Shown here: piece by piece, positions 11,623 through 21,894 of the stretch | How positions within the stretch are numbered: the first letter of the stretch is position 1 | Layout of the letters: each line of letters begins with the position of its first letter | Origin: Lachnospiraceae bacterium | GTDB lineage: Bacteria; Bacillota; Clostridia; Lachnospirales; Lachnospiraceae | Direction: 5' to 3' | DNA: 64,000 bases | Assembly: GCA_910575475.1 (NCBI GenBank) | Contig: CAJTGD010000004.1 | Location: 142,010 to 206,009, forward strand | Program-made: the position numbers and the translations under genes | Notes under the pieces: model-generated | Databases searched by the model: none | What the model saw: only the letters and a program-made list of their open reading frames with translations | What the model was told of the DNA's origin: nothing

Positions 11623-12816
11623 ATGAAGAATATTTTCAAAAGTCTGCCGTTTCGGCTTCTGCTGGGAGTTGCGGCAGGAATCATCATCGGGCAGATTGCC
11701 AATGAGACCGCAATGAACGTGGTCGTGACCATCAAATATATTTTAGGACAGCTGATCACATTCTGCGTTCCGCTGATCGTGATCGGTTTTATTGCCCCGT
11801 CCATCACAAAGCTGGGAAATAACGCCTCCCGGATCCTGGGGGTGGCGGTCGTATGCGCATATGTTTCGTCCATATTGGCGGCATTTCTGTCCATGGCGGC
11901 CGGGTACGGCCTGATCCCGTATCTTTCCATCGCGTCCGATGTGGAGGGATTGAAGGAATTGCCGGAGGTGGTATTCCAGCTTGACATCCCGCAGATCATG
12001 CCGGTCATGAGCGCGCTGGTATTTTCCGTTCTGGTGGGGCTGGCCGCGACCTGGACGAAGGCTTCCGCGACCACCCGGCTGCTGGATGAATTTCAGAAGA
12101 TCGTGCTGGAGATCGTAAAGCGGGTCGTGATCCCGCTGTTGCCCGTATTTATCGCATTTACCTTCTGCTCCCTGTCCTATGAAGGGACGATCACGAAGCA
12201 GCTCCCGGTATTCATCAAGGTCGTACTGATCGTAATGGCGGGACATTTTATCTGGATGGCAGTGCTCTATACGGCGGGCGGGATTTATTCCGGAAAAAAT
12301 CCGTTCCATGTGATCCGGAATTACGGCCCGGCCTATATCACTGCGGTGGGGACCATGTCCTCCGCGGCCACACTGGCGGTTGCATTGAACTGCGCGAAAA
12401 AATCAGAGCCCACCCTTCGGGATGATATGGTGGACTTTGGGATTCCGCTGTTTGCCAATATCCATCTCTGCGGTTCTGTATTGACCGAGGTATTCTTTGT
12501 CATGACCGTATCCAAGATCCTGTACGGCACGATCCCGCCGGTAGGCACCATGCTTTTGTTCTGCCTGCTGCTGGGGGTATTCGCCATCGGGGCGCCCGGC
12601 GTGCCGGGAGGAACGGTCATGGCATCCCTGGGGCTGATCACAGGCGTACTTGGATTTGACGAGACAGGCACCGCGCTGATGCTGACCATCTTCGCGCTGC
12701 AGGACAGCTTCGGTACTGCCTGCAACGTGACCGGAGACGGGGCGCTGACCATGCTCCTGACCGGATATGTGGAGCGGCATAAGATCGAGAAGCAGGAGAT
12801 CCGGATCGATTTTTAA
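11623..12816 (+). CDS. Sodium/proton:dicarboxylate (SDF/DAACS) symporter
   Basis: This 397-residue, multi-spanning membrane protein belongs to the dicarboxylate/amino acid:cation symporter family. Signatures include the N-terminal LLLGVAAGIIIGQI helix, PLIVIGFIAPSITKLG, the serine-rich loop TMSSAATLAVAL (HP1 region) and the substrate-binding tail GDGALTMLLTGY with the FGTACNVTGD helix. The likely cargo is an acidic amino acid or C4-dicarboxylate such as succinate, which cannot be fixed from sequence. GGGAGG precedes the ATG. The gene is convergent with the downstream AraC-type regulator. Confidence 0.9.
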   Translation: MKNIFKSLPFRLLLGVAAGIIIGQIANETAMNVVVTIKYILGQLITFCVPLIVIGFIAPSITKLGNNASRILGVAVVCAYVSSILAAFLSMAAGYGLIPYLSIASDVEGLKELPEVVFQLDIPQIMPVMSALVFSVLVGLAATWTKASATTRLLDEFQKIVLEIVKRVVIPLLPVFIAFTFCSLSYEGTITKQLPVFIKVVLIVMAGHFIWMAVLYTAGGIYSGKNPFHVIRNYGPAYITAVGTMSSAATLAVALNCAKKSEPTLRDDMVDFGIPLFANIHLCGSVLTEVFFVMTVSKILYGTIPPVGTMLLFCLLLGVFAIGAPGVPGGTVMASLGLITGVLGFDETGTALMLTIFALQDSFGTACNVTGDGALTMLLTGYVERHKIEKQEIRIDF

Positions 12817-12897
12817 GAAGGCAGGTACTTCGCTGCATTCCTTATCCGATCCTTACTGCTTGAGTGCATACCGTAATACATGCGATGGATGTACGGT

Positions 12898-13764
12898 TTA
12901 TAACAATTCTGAATTCTGCAGGGTGGGATTGAAAGCATCCTGGATGGTACGGATGGGCCGGTCGTCCAGGACATAATTCAAAGGGAGCTGCCGGGGCGAC
13001 ATTCCTGTCATATTTTTGAACACCCGGTTAAAATGCCGTATGGTGTCGAATCCGCACCGCGCGGAAATCTCCGTGATGGAGAGGTCTGACTTCTGATCCT
13101 GGAGCAGTTCCACCGCATGCTTTAATTTGACGGAATTTAGATACTGGGAAAAGGTCATGCCGGATATTTTACGGAAGAACTTTGAAAAATAGGGTTCCGA
13201 GAGCCCCATAAATGCGGCTGCATCAGAAAAGGTGATGTAGCTGTATTTATTTTCAATCTCATCCAGCAGGCGTTTATAGTGGGAAATGGAAGAGCCTTCG
13301 CCTGCCTCTGTCTTTTCTGTCAGCTCTTCTCCCCGGAAGATCCGGATCATCAGGGAAGCAATGGATTCACAGCATTGGAGCTCAAAAAAGGGCCGGCGCT
13401 CTTCTAATTCCCGGCGGATTCCCTCCAGACACTCCGAAATGTCATACGGATGTGCAAGCTTTGCCTGGCGGAGCTGGTATCTGCCCAGCAGATCCTGTAT
13501 GATGGCGGAATCAAACAGTGCCATTTCCACGACGCTGTCCTCTTCGCTTTTGATATAATGGACCTCCCCGCTGCCCAGAAAGACCGCGTCTCCGGAAACC
13601 AGACGGTACTTCTGGTGGTTGTTGGAGACCGTGATGGTCCCCTGCTCTATGTAGATCAGTTCACTTTCCAAGTGCCAGTGGGGGAGGTTGTGGAGGTTCC
13701 GGTAACGGCCGGTCCACACCCGTTCCCTGCCTTCATAATTTCTTTTTTCAAAATTTGCTAACAT
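12898..13764 (-). CDS. AraC-family transcriptional regulator with cupin sensor domain
   Basis: The 288-residue protein has an N-terminal cupin-like ligand domain (LPHWHLESELIYIEQGTITV, GDAVFLGSGEVHYI). The C-terminal AraC double helix-turn-helix covers about residues 190-285 (YSYITFSDAAAFMGLSEPYFSKFF; SITEISARCGFDTIRHFNRVFK). ATG at 13764 is preferred over the upstream in-frame ATG at 13842 because the domain begins there and AAAGGAT precedes it. The gene is divergent from araBDA across 314 bases, so regulation of arabinose use in response to a sugar is a reasonable inference. The facing symporter gene is an alternative target. Confidence 0.9.
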   Translation of the reverse strand: MLANFEKRNYEGRERVWTGRYRNLHNLPHWHLESELIYIEQGTITVSNNHQKYRLVSGDAVFLGSGEVHYIKSEEDSVVEMALFDSAIIQDLLGRYQLRQAKLAHPYDISECLEGIRRELEERRPFFELQCCESIASLMIRIFRGEELTEKTEAGEGSSISHYKRLLDEIENKYSYITFSDAAAFMGLSEPYFSKFFRKISGMTFSQYLNSVKLKHAVELLQDQKSDLSITEISARCGFDTIRHFNRVFKNMTGMSPRQLPLNYVLDDRPIRTIQDAFNPTLQNSELL

Positions 13765-14078
13765 AAGAGATCCTTTTTTCGAACCTTTTCTTTTATTATT
13801 TGTCACCAATTTCTGTAGGAAATTGATGACCTGCTTGCGCATCAGCGCAATCCATTATATTTTAGCTCAAAGATTAATAAATGTCCATAATTGGATAACT
13901 ATTTTCTTTCCATATTTCCCATTTTACAGTATACTATATCTAACAAAACAATTTAGAAAGCCTGCCGCCGGCAGCCTTTCTGCATACGATGGTATTCAGA
14001 GCGGCAGGGATCCTCTGCAGCGGATACCGCAGGTGTGCACAGTAATGATTTTTGTTGCGGGAAAGGAGAAATCAGATT
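13765..14078. promoter_or_regulatory. Divergent regulatory region between the AraC-type gene and araB
   Basis: This 314-base AT-rich gap must hold both promoters. On the forward strand TATACT (13930-13935) is a good -10, but the matching -35 (TTTCCA) is poor, as expected for an activator-dependent promoter. An open frame extends upstream of araB without a better start. No operator repeat was identified with confidence. Confidence 0.5.
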
Positions 14079-15680
14079 ATGGACAAAATGAAAACAGCAG
14101 AGATCATCCGCGCAGGTCAGACAATTTTGGGGATCGAATTTGGTTCCACACGGATCAAGGCCGTTCTGGTGGATACGGACAATGCCCCCATCGCATCCGG
14201 AGGGCATGACTGGGAGAACCGGTTTGAGAACAACATCTGGACCTATTCCATGGAGGACGTATGGGCAGGACTGAAGGACTGCTACGGAAAGCTGAAGGAG
14301 GATGTGAAAAGCCAGTACGGCGTGCCGCTGACAAAGGTGGGAAGCATCGGATTCAGCGGCATGATGCACGGCTATCTTCCGTTTGACGGGGAGGGGAGGC
14401 TCCTGGCGCCGTTTCGGACCTGGAGAAATACCATTACCGGAGAGGCTTCGGACAAGCTTTCCCAGGTGTTCCGCTTCCATATCCCCCAGCGCTGGAGCAT
14501 CGCCCATCTGTATCAGGCGATCCTGAACGGGGAGGAGCACGTGAAGGACATCCGCTTCCTGACGACGCTGGCAGGCTATATCCACTGGAAGCTGACCGGG
14601 GAAAAGGTGATCGGGATCGGAGAGGCGGCCGGCATGTTCCCCATTGATTCCGACGCAAAGGATTTTCACGCAGGGATGCTGAAACAGTTTGACGAGCTGG
14701 TTCGTGACAAAGCATTTTCATGGAAGGCGGGGGAAATCCTTCCCAGGGTGCTGGTGGCAGGAGAACACGCGGGGACATTGACAGAGGAGGGGGCGCGCCT
14801 TTTGGATCCCAGCGGAGAGCTGGAGGCAGGGATTCCTTTGTGCCCGCCGGAGGGAGATGCGGGAACCGGAATGGCAGCCACCAACAGCGTGGCGGTCCGT
14901 ACCGGAAATGTATCCGCAGGAACCAGTGTATTTGCAATGGCGGTTCTGGAAAAGGCGCTGTCCAGACCTTATGAGGAGATCGACATGGTAACCACGCCGA
15001 CCGGCGACCCGGTGGCCATGGTGCACTGCAACAACTGTACTTCGGACCTGAATGCCTGGGTGAACCTGTTTCAGGAATGTCTGGAAGCCTTCGGCGCGGG
15101 TGTGGACATGAATACCCTGTTCGGAACACTCTACAATAAGGCTCTGGAAGGAGACCCGGACTGCGGCGGACTGCTGGCGTACAACTATTTTTCCGGGGAG
15201 CATATCACCGGATTCGAAGAGGGGCGGCCGCTCTTTGCGCGCAGGCCGGACAGCAAGTTCAATCTGGCGAATTTTATGCGGGTACATCTCTTTACTTCCC
15301 TGGGAGCTTTGAAGACGGGCATGGACATCCTGACCAAGGAGGAGCATGTGCAGCTGGATAAAATGCTTGGACACGGCGGGCTGTTTAAGACCAGAGGCGT
15401 GGGACAGAGCATCATGGCAGCGGCCATCAACACCTCGGTCTTTGTGATGGAGACAGCCGGAGAAGGCGGCGCATGGGGCATGGCGCTGCTGGCGTCCTAT
15501 ATGAAGAATAAGGAAGAGGGCGAGAACCTTGCGGATTATCTGGCGCAGAAGGTATTCCACGGAGAAGAGGGCGAAAGCATTTCTCCGGATGCGGGAGACG
15601 TGGCCGGATTCGAGGAGTTCATGGTACGCTATAAGGCAGGGCTTCCCATTGAACGGGCGGCGGTAGAGAGCCTGCGGTGA
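14079..15680 (+). CDS. araB: FGGY-family carbohydrate kinase, probable L-ribulokinase
   Basis: The 533-residue kinase should phosphorylate L-ribulose to L-ribulose 5-phosphate. The N-terminal FGGY domain has [17 protein letters not shown] (phosphate-binding) and [14 protein letters not shown]. The C-terminal domain has [14 protein letters not shown] and [16 protein letters not shown]. It is closer to the FGGY type seen in clostridial arabinose clusters than to E. coli AraB, so the substrate is assigned from its neighbours araD and araA. ATG 14079 has AAGGAG 10 bases upstream; an in-frame extension to 14052 lacks a ribosome binding site. Confidence 0.85.
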   Translation: MDKMKTAEIIRAGQTILGIEFGSTRIKAVLVDTDNAPIASGGHDWENRFENNIWTYSMEDVWAGLKDCYGKLKEDVKSQYGVPLTKVGSIGFSGMMHGYLPFDGEGRLLAPFRTWRNTITGEASDKLSQVFRFHIPQRWSIAHLYQAILNGEEHVKDIRFLTTLAGYIHWKLTGEKVIGIGEAAGMFPIDSDAKDFHAGMLKQFDELVRDKAFSWKAGEILPRVLVAGEHAGTLTEEGARLLDPSGELEAGIPLCPPEGDAGTGMAATNSVAVRTGNVSAGTSVFAMAVLEKALSRPYEEIDMVTTPTGDPVAMVHCNNCTSDLNAWVNLFQECLEAFGAGVDMNTLFGTLYNKALEGDPDCGGLLAYNYFSGEHITGFEEGRPLFARRPDSKFNLANFMRVHLFTSLGALKTGMDILTKEEHVQLDKMLGHGGLFKTRGVGQSIMAAAINTSVFVMETAGEGGAWGMALLASYMKNKEEGENLADYLAQKVFHGEEGESISPDAGDVAGFEEFMVRYKAGLPIERAAVESLR

Positions 15681-15808
15681 CAGGAGACGCATAGCCCGTT
15701 TGGGGCAGATCGGTACAGTGCTGTGACGCCTGCACGGAGAGGATGTGCATTTCAGGGCCCGGCAGAAGGGCTCTGAGTGCTGGCAGACAAAAACAGGAAG
15801 GAGACGAA

Positions 15809-16531
15809 ATGAGACGAAATAAGATGTTGGAGCAGTTAAAGGAACAGGTTTATGAGGCGAATATGCTTCTGCCGAAATACGGGCTTGTCACGTTTACGTG
15901 GGGAAATGTCAGCGCCATTGACCGGGAATCCGGGCTGTTTGTCATCAAGCCCAGCGGTGTGGAGTATGACCGGCTTACCCCGGAGGATATGGTGGTGGTG
16001 GACCTGGAGGGCAATAAGGTAGAGGGAAAATATAATCCGTCCTCCGATACCCCGACGCACCGGATCCTGTATAACCGTTTTCCGGATGTGGGCGGGATCG
16101 TACATACCCATTCGTCCTGGGCAACAAGCTGGGCCCAGGCAGGGCGGGACATTCCCTGCTACGGGACGACCCATGCGGACTACATTTACGGGGAGGTTCC
16201 CTGTGTGCGCAACCTGACAAAGGAAGAGATCGAGGAAGCCTACGAGCTGAATACCGGGATTCTGATCGCCGACGAGTTTGAACGCAGGAACAAGGACTAT
16301 CTGGCGGTCCCGGCGGTGCTCTGCAAGAATCACGGGCCTTTTACCTGGGGGAAGGATGCCCATGAGGCGGTCCACAATGCGGTGGTGCTGGAGGAAGTGG
16401 CGAAGATGGCGTTCCGCTGCGAGCATCTCAACCCGGACATCGCTCCGGCGCCCCAGGAGCTGCAGGACAAGCATTATTACCGGAAGCATGGGGCGAACGC
16501 GTACTACGGACAGAGCGCGCAGCAGGTATAA
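15809..16531 (+). CDS. araD: L-ribulose-5-phosphate 4-epimerase
   Basis: This 240-residue class II aldolase/epimerase converts L-ribulose 5-phosphate to D-xylulose 5-phosphate, feeding the pentose phosphate pathway. It shows [26 protein letters not shown], the zinc-binding HTHSSWAT motif and the ACGTTHADY-like segment ([16 protein letters not shown]). The later histidine lies in [13 protein letters not shown] 15809 has AAGGAG 5 bases upstream; an earlier in-frame start at 15743 has no site. About 130 non-coding bases separate it from araB and 53 from araA. Confidence 0.95.
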   Translation: MRRNKMLEQLKEQVYEANMLLPKYGLVTFTWGNVSAIDRESGLFVIKPSGVEYDRLTPEDMVVVDLEGNKVEGKYNPSSDTPTHRILYNRFPDVGGIVHTHSSWATSWAQAGRDIPCYGTTHADYIYGEVPCVRNLTKEEIEEAYELNTGILIADEFERRNKDYLAVPAVLCKNHGPFTWGKDAHEAVHNAVVLEEVAKMAFRCEHLNPDIAPAPQELQDKHYYRKHGANAYYGQSAQQV

Positions 16532-16584
16532 AACATAGAACTCACAGTATAGCAGATCATGATCATTCAGGAGGGAATTTTATC

Positions 16585-18081
16585 ATGGAACAGAAAGCGT
16601 ATCAATTTTGGTTTTGCACCGGTTCACAGGATCTTTACGGGGACGAATGCCTTGCCAACGTGGCGGAGCATTCCCGCATCATTGTAGATGCCCTCAACGC
16701 ATCCGGCCGGCTGCCGTATGAGGTGGTGTGGAAGCCGACCCTGATCACAAATGAACTGATCCGTAAGACCTTCAACGAGGCCAATACGGATGAAAACTGC
16801 GCCGGGGTCATTACCTGGATGCACACCTTTTCACCGTCCAAATCCTGGATCCTGGGGCTCCAGGAATACCGGAAGCCGTTGCTGCACCTGCATACCCAGT
16901 TTAACCGGGAGATCCCCTATGACACCATTGATATGGATTTCATGAACGAGAACCAGTCCGCCCACGGGGACCGGGAGTACGGCCACATTTTCAGCCGCCT
17001 GGGCATGGAGCGGAAGGTGGTGGTCGGATTCTGGGATGAGGAAGAGGTCCAGAAAAAGATCGGCTCCTGGATGCGCACGGCAGTGGGCGTGATCGAGAGC
17101 AGCCATGTGCGCGTCATGCGGATCGCGGACAATATGCGCAACGTGGCGGTGACCGAGGGAGACAAGGTAGAGGCCCAGATCAAATTCGGCTGGGAAGTGG
17201 ACGCCTATCCGGTCAATGAGATCGTGGAAGCGGTGGATGCGGTTTCCCAGGCGGACATCCAGGCGCTTGTAGAGGAATATTACAGCAGATACGAGATCCT
17301 TCTGGAAGGCAGGGAGGAAAAGGAATTCCGTGAGCATGTTGCAGTTCAGGCAGGGATCGAGATCGGATTTGAACGCTTTCTGAGAGAAAAGAATTACCAG
17401 GCCATTGTGACTCATTTCGGGGATCTGGGCGGACTCCGGCAGCTTCCCGGCCTGGCCATCCAGCGGCTGATGGAAAAGGGCTACGGCTTCGGCGCGGAGG
17501 GAGACTGGAAGACGGCTGCCATGGTGCGCATCATGAAGATCATGACCCAGGGCATGAAGGACGCCAAGGGAACCTCTTTCATGGAGGATTATACCTACAA
17601 TCTGGTTCCGGGAAAGGAAGGCATCCTGCAGGCCCATATGCTGGAGGTCTGCCCGAGCATCGCGGAGGGCCCCATCAGCATTAAGGAACAGCCGCTGTCC
17701 ATGGGTGACCGGGAAGATCCGGCGCGTCTCGTATTTACCGCAAAGACAGGCCCTGCGGTGGCAGCCTCGCTGATCGACCTGGGAGACCGGTTCCGCCTCA
17801 TCATCAACGATGTGGATTGTAAGAAGGTAGAAAAGCCGATGCCCAAGCTTCCGGTAGCGACTGCCTTCTGGACACCCCAGCCGAACCTTAAGACCGGGGC
17901 GGAGGCGTGGATCCTGGCGGGAGGCGCGCACCACACGGCATTTTCCTTCGACCTGACGGCAGAGCAGATGGGTGACTGGGCGGATGCCATGGGAATCGAA
18001 GCAGTCTATATTGACAAGGATACAACGATCCGCCAGTTCAAGAATGAACTGCGGTGGAACGCGTTGGCATATCGGAAATAG
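16585..18081 (+). CDS. araA: L-arabinose isomerase
   Basis: This enzyme isomerises L-arabinose to L-ribulose, the first step of the pathway completed by araB and araD. The 498-residue protein is the usual length. It starts with FWFCTGSQDLYGDE and contains WMHTFSPSKSWI, LHTQFNREIPYDTIDMDFMNENQSAHGDREYG and the metal-binding EDYTYNLVPG and GGAHHTAFS regions. AGGAGGG precedes the ATG. It is the last gene of the cluster; no arabinose transporter is adjacent. Confidence 0.97.
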   Translation: MEQKAYQFWFCTGSQDLYGDECLANVAEHSRIIVDALNASGRLPYEVVWKPTLITNELIRKTFNEANTDENCAGVITWMHTFSPSKSWILGLQEYRKPLLHLHTQFNREIPYDTIDMDFMNENQSAHGDREYGHIFSRLGMERKVVVGFWDEEEVQKKIGSWMRTAVGVIESSHVRVMRIADNMRNVAVTEGDKVEAQIKFGWEVDAYPVNEIVEAVDAVSQADIQALVEEYYSRYEILLEGREEKEFREHVAVQAGIEIGFERFLREKNYQAIVTHFGDLGGLRQLPGLAIQRLMEKGYGFGAEGDWKTAAMVRIMKIMTQGMKDAKGTSFMEDYTYNLVPGKEGILQAHMLEVCPSIAEGPISIKEQPLSMGDREDPARLVFTAKTGPAVAASLIDLGDRFRLIINDVDCKKVEKPMPKLPVATAFWTPQPNLKTGAEAWILAGGAHHTAFSFDLTAEQMGDWADAMGIEAVYIDKDTTIRQFKNELRWNALAYRK

Positions 18082-18256
18082 CAACAGGCATGATTATCTT
18101 TGAAAAAAGCTGTCAGCAACAGTCACTTCCATGTACCAGGCATATGGAAGGATCGGTGCTGTCAGTTTTTTTTCAGGGGGATGGATGCGGTTCTGACTAT
18201 GGTGATTTTTTCAGATTTTTGTTCGAAATGTTCTGTAATTTTGTGAGTTTTCCTTA

Positions 18257-18285
18257 TTGAATATCCGTTTCTTCTTTCATATAAT
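18257..18285 (+). promoter_or_regulatory. Sigma-A promoter of the MATE gene
   Basis: TTGAAT (18257-18262), a 17-base spacer and a perfect TATAAT (18280-18285) lie about 98 bases before the chosen ATG. The rest of the 301-base gap after araA shows no gene and no clear terminator. Confidence 0.75.
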
Positions 18286-18382
18286 AGAACCCGTGCAATT
18301 TTTTTGAAGGAAAAAAGATGTGCAGAGTCTAATGTCTGAACAACAAAAGGATTCCGCGCGTTATATGAAAAGGAGGATGGCT

Positions 18383-19816
18383 ATGAAAACATTGCAGCAA
18401 GACATGACGACAGGAAATCCGGCAAAAACGATTTTGAACTTTACATTTCCTATTTTTATCGGAAATGTATTTCAGCAGTTTTATAATATGGCGGACACGA
18501 TCATCGTAGGAAAGTTCGTAGGGACGAAGGCCCTGGCGGCGGTGGGAAGCACAGGTACGATCATGTTTCTGATCATTGGGTTTGTGCTGGGCATGACCGC
18601 AGGGTTTACGGTGCTGACGGCCCAGAAGTTCGGCGCCGGGGATATGAAGGCCATGCGCCAGACGGTAGGCGGCGCGGCGGTTCTTTCCGTGCTGGTGTCG
18701 GTCGTGCTGACAGTGCTGAGCATGGCATTTATGAAGCCGCTGCTCAGGTTCATGCAGACACCCTCCGATATTTTTGCAGATGCATATGCCTATATCATGA
18801 TCATCTGCGCAGGGATTTTTGCGCAGATGCTGTATAACCTTCTGGCATGTGTTCTGCGTGCCCTTGGAAACAGCCGGATCCCGCTGTATTTCCTGATCCT
18901 GTCCGCGATCCTGAATATCGGGCTGGATCTGCTGCTGATCGTGGGCTTCGGGCTGGGAGCAGCCGGGGCAGCTTATGCGACGGTGGCGGCCCAGGGCGTA
19001 TCCGGGCTGCTCTGCCTGCTTTATATTGTGAAGAAGGTTCCGCTTCTGCATCTGGAGAAGGAGGACTGGAGACCCAGGTCCTCCTTGCTGAAAATGCAGC
19101 TGGGTGTAGGATTTCCCATGGCGCTGCAGTATTCCATTACGGCAGTAGGGACCATGATGGTACAGACTTCATTGAATATGCTGGGTTCCACCGCGGTAGC
19201 GGCATTTACGGCGGCAAGCAAGATCGAGCAGGTGGTGACCCAGGCTTATGTGGCTCTGGGAACGACGATGGCGACCTACTGCGCGCAGAACATCGGCGCA
19301 GGCAAGGTGCTCCGGATCCGCAAGGGATTCCGGGCGGCGACGCTGATCTCCGCAGTGTATTCCGTGGTGGTCGGGGCATGGATCCTGACCGGAGGAAAGT
19401 ATATGACCTATCTGTTCCTGTCGGAAAATGTGACAGAGGTGCTGGGGCTGGTGGGAATCTATCTGAGATGTGCCGGGATCTTTTTCATTCCGCTGGCGGT
19501 GGTCAATATTTACCGGAACGGAATCCAGGGCATGGGATATGGCCTGCTGCCCATGACGGCAGGGATCGTAGAGCTTGCCGCAAGAGGGATCACCGCCTGG
19601 ATCGCTTCCGGGCAGAGGAGTTACGCGGGAGTCTGCTTCGCGGGACCGGCAGCCTGGGTGAGCGCGGGCCTGCTGCTGATCGGGATGTACTGGTATATCA
19701 TGAAGCATGATATGAAGAAGTTCATGGCATTGCATCCACAGCAGGAGGAAGAGCAGACGGAAGTGAAAAAGCACAGGAAACAGAAAAAGGGCAGGAAGCT
19801 GCCAGCATGCTATTAA
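18383..19816 (+). CDS. MATE-family efflux transporter
   Basis: The 477-residue membrane protein has about 12 spans in two homologous halves. It carries the MATE pattern GNPAKTILNFTFPIFIGNVFQQFYNMADTIIVG near the N-terminus and GNSRIPLYFLILSAILNIGLD at mid-protein. It probably exports cationic drugs or metabolites using a sodium or proton gradient. The frame is open from 18320, but ATG 18383 has AAAGGAGG at the right spacing and starts just before the conserved region. The C-terminus is a Lys-rich cytoplasmic tail. A strong terminator follows. Confidence 0.92.
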   Translation: MKTLQQDMTTGNPAKTILNFTFPIFIGNVFQQFYNMADTIIVGKFVGTKALAAVGSTGTIMFLIIGFVLGMTAGFTVLTAQKFGAGDMKAMRQTVGGAAVLSVLVSVVLTVLSMAFMKPLLRFMQTPSDIFADAYAYIMIICAGIFAQMLYNLLACVLRALGNSRIPLYFLILSAILNIGLDLLLIVGFGLGAAGAAYATVAAQGVSGLLCLLYIVKKVPLLHLEKEDWRPRSSLLKMQLGVGFPMALQYSITAVGTMMVQTSLNMLGSTAVAAFTAASKIEQVVTQAYVALGTTMATYCAQNIGAGKVLRIRKGFRAATLISAVYSVVVGAWILTGGKYMTYLFLSENVTEVLGLVGIYLRCAGIFFIPLAVVNIYRNGIQGMGYGLLPMTAGIVELAARGITAWIASGQRSYAGVCFAGPAAWVSAGLLLIGMYWYIMKHDMKKFMALHPQQEEEQTEVKKHRKQKKGRKLPACY

Positions 19817-19824
19817 AATAAAAG

Positions 19825-19871
19825 GCTGCCGCGGCAGGGAGATCTGGCTCTCTGGCGCGGCAGCTTTTTTG
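19825..19871 (+). terminator. Intrinsic terminator after the MATE gene
   Basis: GCTGCCGCG (19825-19833) pairs perfectly with CGCGGCAGC (19856-19864) and is followed by T residues. It may also serve the convergent deacetylase gene. Confidence 0.88.
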
Positions 19872-19883
19872 TATCAGCCACAG

Positions 19884-20753
19884 CTATGATCCGATCTGAT
19901 CCAGCGAACGGAAGGTATATCCCATCTCTTCCCATTTGGTGAGAAGCTCATCCAGGATCTGGGCGTTGGTCGAGGAGGTGCTGTGGAGCAGCACGACGGC
20001 GCCCGGATGGATCCGGCCGAGCAGCTTTTCAAAGGCTTCCTCCTTGGACGGCTGCTGATCCTGATACCAGTCTACATAGGCCAGGCTCCAGAAAAAGGTC
20101 TGATATCCGAGATCCTTTGCCATCTGCAGGTTGCTCTCGCTGTATTTCCCCTGGGGAGGGCGGTAGAATTTTACCATCGGTTCCCCTGTGACCTCCTGGT
20201 ACGCATCCTCCACATCCTTCAATTCTTTTTCAAAAGCCTCTTTGGACGCGATCTGCGACATATCGGGATGATGATATGTATGGTTTCCGACGGTGTGCCC
20301 CTCCTGGACCATCCGCTTGATCAGGTCCTGGTTGGAGGTGATATAGGTTCCCACCACAAAAAATGTGGCCGGGGCGCTGTGCTTTTTCAGGGCGTCCAGT
20401 ATGGCCGGGGTATTTCCGTTTTCAAATCCGGCGTCGAAGGTGAGATAGAGGACCTTATCCTGGGTAATGTCCGCATAATAAGCATTGTATTTTTTCAATT
20501 CCTCCGCGCTGGCGTTGGCCACAGGCGGCTGCCCGTCCTGCTGGAAGCTCAAACCCCAGTTCCCCTCGGAAGCCTCGGCTACATGGCTCTGGGCTATGGT
20601 TTCCAGGGCGGTTTTCTGTGTAAAATGCTCCTGCAGCCGGGCCGTAAAATGTCCGGCAAGGAACGCTGCGGCAAAGAGCAGGAACAGCTTCCCGATGTAG
20701 AGGAGCAATGCTTTGGTTTTCGGATCGAGGGCATCCTCATTTCTGACATTCAT
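19884..20753 (-). CDS. PdaA-like polysaccharide deacetylase
   Basis: The 289-residue protein has an N-terminal membrane anchor (about residues 15-40) and an extracellular NodB deacetylase domain. Motif 1 is LTFDAGFENGNT, resembling the TFDNGYENG of B. subtilis PdaA rather than the usual TFDD. Motif 2 is GNHTYHHPDMS (metal histidines), motif 3 is FYRPPQGKYSE and the C-terminal motif is GAVVLLHSTSSTNA. It likely removes acetyl groups from N-acetylmuramic acid in peptidoglycan, for example for muramic-delta-lactam in spore cortex. Whether the altered Asp position changes activity is unknown. Confidence 0.88.
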   Translation of the reverse strand: MNVRNEDALDPKTKALLLYIGKLFLLFAAAFLAGHFTARLQEHFTQKTALETIAQSHVAEASEGNWGLSFQQDGQPPVANASAEELKKYNAYYADITQDKVLYLTFDAGFENGNTPAILDALKKHSAPATFFVVGTYITSNQDLIKRMVQEGHTVGNHTYHHPDMSQIASKEAFEKELKDVEDAYQEVTGEPMVKFYRPPQGKYSESNLQMAKDLGYQTFFWSLAYVDWYQDQQPSKEEAFEKLLGRIHPGAVVLLHSTSSTNAQILDELLTKWEEMGYTFRSLDQIGS

Positions 20754-20914
20754 AAATAGTTCCTGTATTCATTTTTTACTCTATTCTATTCTCGGGCGGG
20801 GGAAAGTATGTGTATAGGGGGGAAGAGAACGGCAGACCTCAGACCCGTCTGCTGCGCAGCCTATCCGCTGCCATAGGCAGCTCCTGTCTGAGGTTTACGG
20901 GCATTCGCCCGATA

Positions 20915-20973
20915 GTATAAGAAAAAGACAGCCTTTAGCAAGTAAACTTGCACAGTCTGTCTTTTTCTTATAC
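20915..20973. terminator. Bidirectional terminator-type inverted repeat after aroE
   Basis: The 17-base arms (20915-20931 and 20957-20973) are exact complements, with A-rich and T-rich runs inside the arms. Just beyond, GACCTCAGAC (20835) and GTCTGAGGTT (20887) form another inverted pair. Confidence 0.75.
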
Positions 20974-20988
20974 TGCCGTTCTCAAAGC

Positions 20989-21852
20989 TTACGAAAAGTA
21001 TTTTTCTTTGATGAGGGGGATGGGCATCTCCTGTCCGGTCCACAGGCGGAAGGCTTCCGCGCCCTGGTACATCAGCATATACAGCCCGTTGAAGGTCCGG
21101 CATCCGGCTTCACGGGCGGTCCGAAGCAGCAGGGTCTCCCTGGGATTGTAGATGACGTCGGATACCACCAGATCTTTGCGGAACATGGAAGGATCTGTGA
21201 TAATGGACCGGTCTGCGGCCGGAGCCATGCCGACGGAGGTTCCGTTGGTCAGGATGTAACTGTCGCTGATCTCACGGCGCAGAATGGATTCGTCGTCAAA
21301 ATCATAGAGACGGACTTTACAGTCTGTGCGCTCGTTTAACTGATTCACAATCTTTTCTGCCCGGGGATAAAATGCATCGTGGATGCTGAACACGGAAATC
21401 TCGGAAAGTCCGTCCAGCGCTGCCTGCACCAAAATGGCAGTGGCGGCGCCGCCTGCTCCCATCAAGGTCATTTTTTTCCTGATCAGGTCGTGGCCGGCAT
21501 CTCTGGCCGCCTGCATATATCCGATCCCGTCTGTGGTATATCCGGTGAGTACACCGTCCTCATTGACTACGGTGTTCACCGCGCCGGAGATCTCAGCGGC
21601 AGGGGACAGCCTGTCGCAGAGCGTACACATCAGGTTCTTGTCCGGCATGGTCAGGTTGAAACCGCGGACATTCAGGGCGCGCAGCCCTTCGACCGCGGTT
21701 TCCAACTTGTCCGTGCCTACGTCAAAGGCAAGATAGACATAATCCAGCCCGAGCTGTTCAAATGCTTCATTGTGCATCATCGGAGAGATGCTGTGTGCGA
21801 CCGGACTTCCCAAAAGCCCGGTCAATCCGGTGTGTCCTGTGATCTGTTTCAT
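20989..21852 (-). CDS. aroE: Shikimate dehydrogenase (AroE/YdiB type)
   Basis: The 287-residue enzyme reduces 3-dehydroshikimate with NAD(P)H, or acts on quinate. It has GSPVAHSISPMMHNEAF at the N-terminus, the catalytic lysine in FNLTMPDKN, TDGIGYMQAA and the dinucleotide-binding GAGGAATAILVQAA. The NLTMP..K form resembles YdiB-like quinate/shikimate dehydrogenases more than classical AroE (NVTxPxK). It is the last gene of a reverse-strand group with carbamate kinase (42 bases away) and an SDR. That context is unusual for the aromatic pathway and hints at a catabolic role. Confidence 0.88.
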   Translation of the reverse strand: MKQITGHTGLTGLLGSPVAHSISPMMHNEAFEQLGLDYVYLAFDVGTDKLETAVEGLRALNVRGFNLTMPDKNLMCTLCDRLSPAAEISGAVNTVVNEDGVLTGYTTDGIGYMQAARDAGHDLIRKKMTLMGAGGAATAILVQAALDGLSEISVFSIHDAFYPRAEKIVNQLNERTDCKVRLYDFDDESILRREISDSYILTNGTSVGMAPAADRSIITDPSMFRKDLVVSDVIYNPRETLLLRTAREAGCRTFNGLYMLMYQGAEAFRLWTGQEMPIPLIKEKYFS

Positions 21853-21894
21853 AGTCTTAAACTCCTTTTGTTGTAAATATTCAGCACAGTATAT

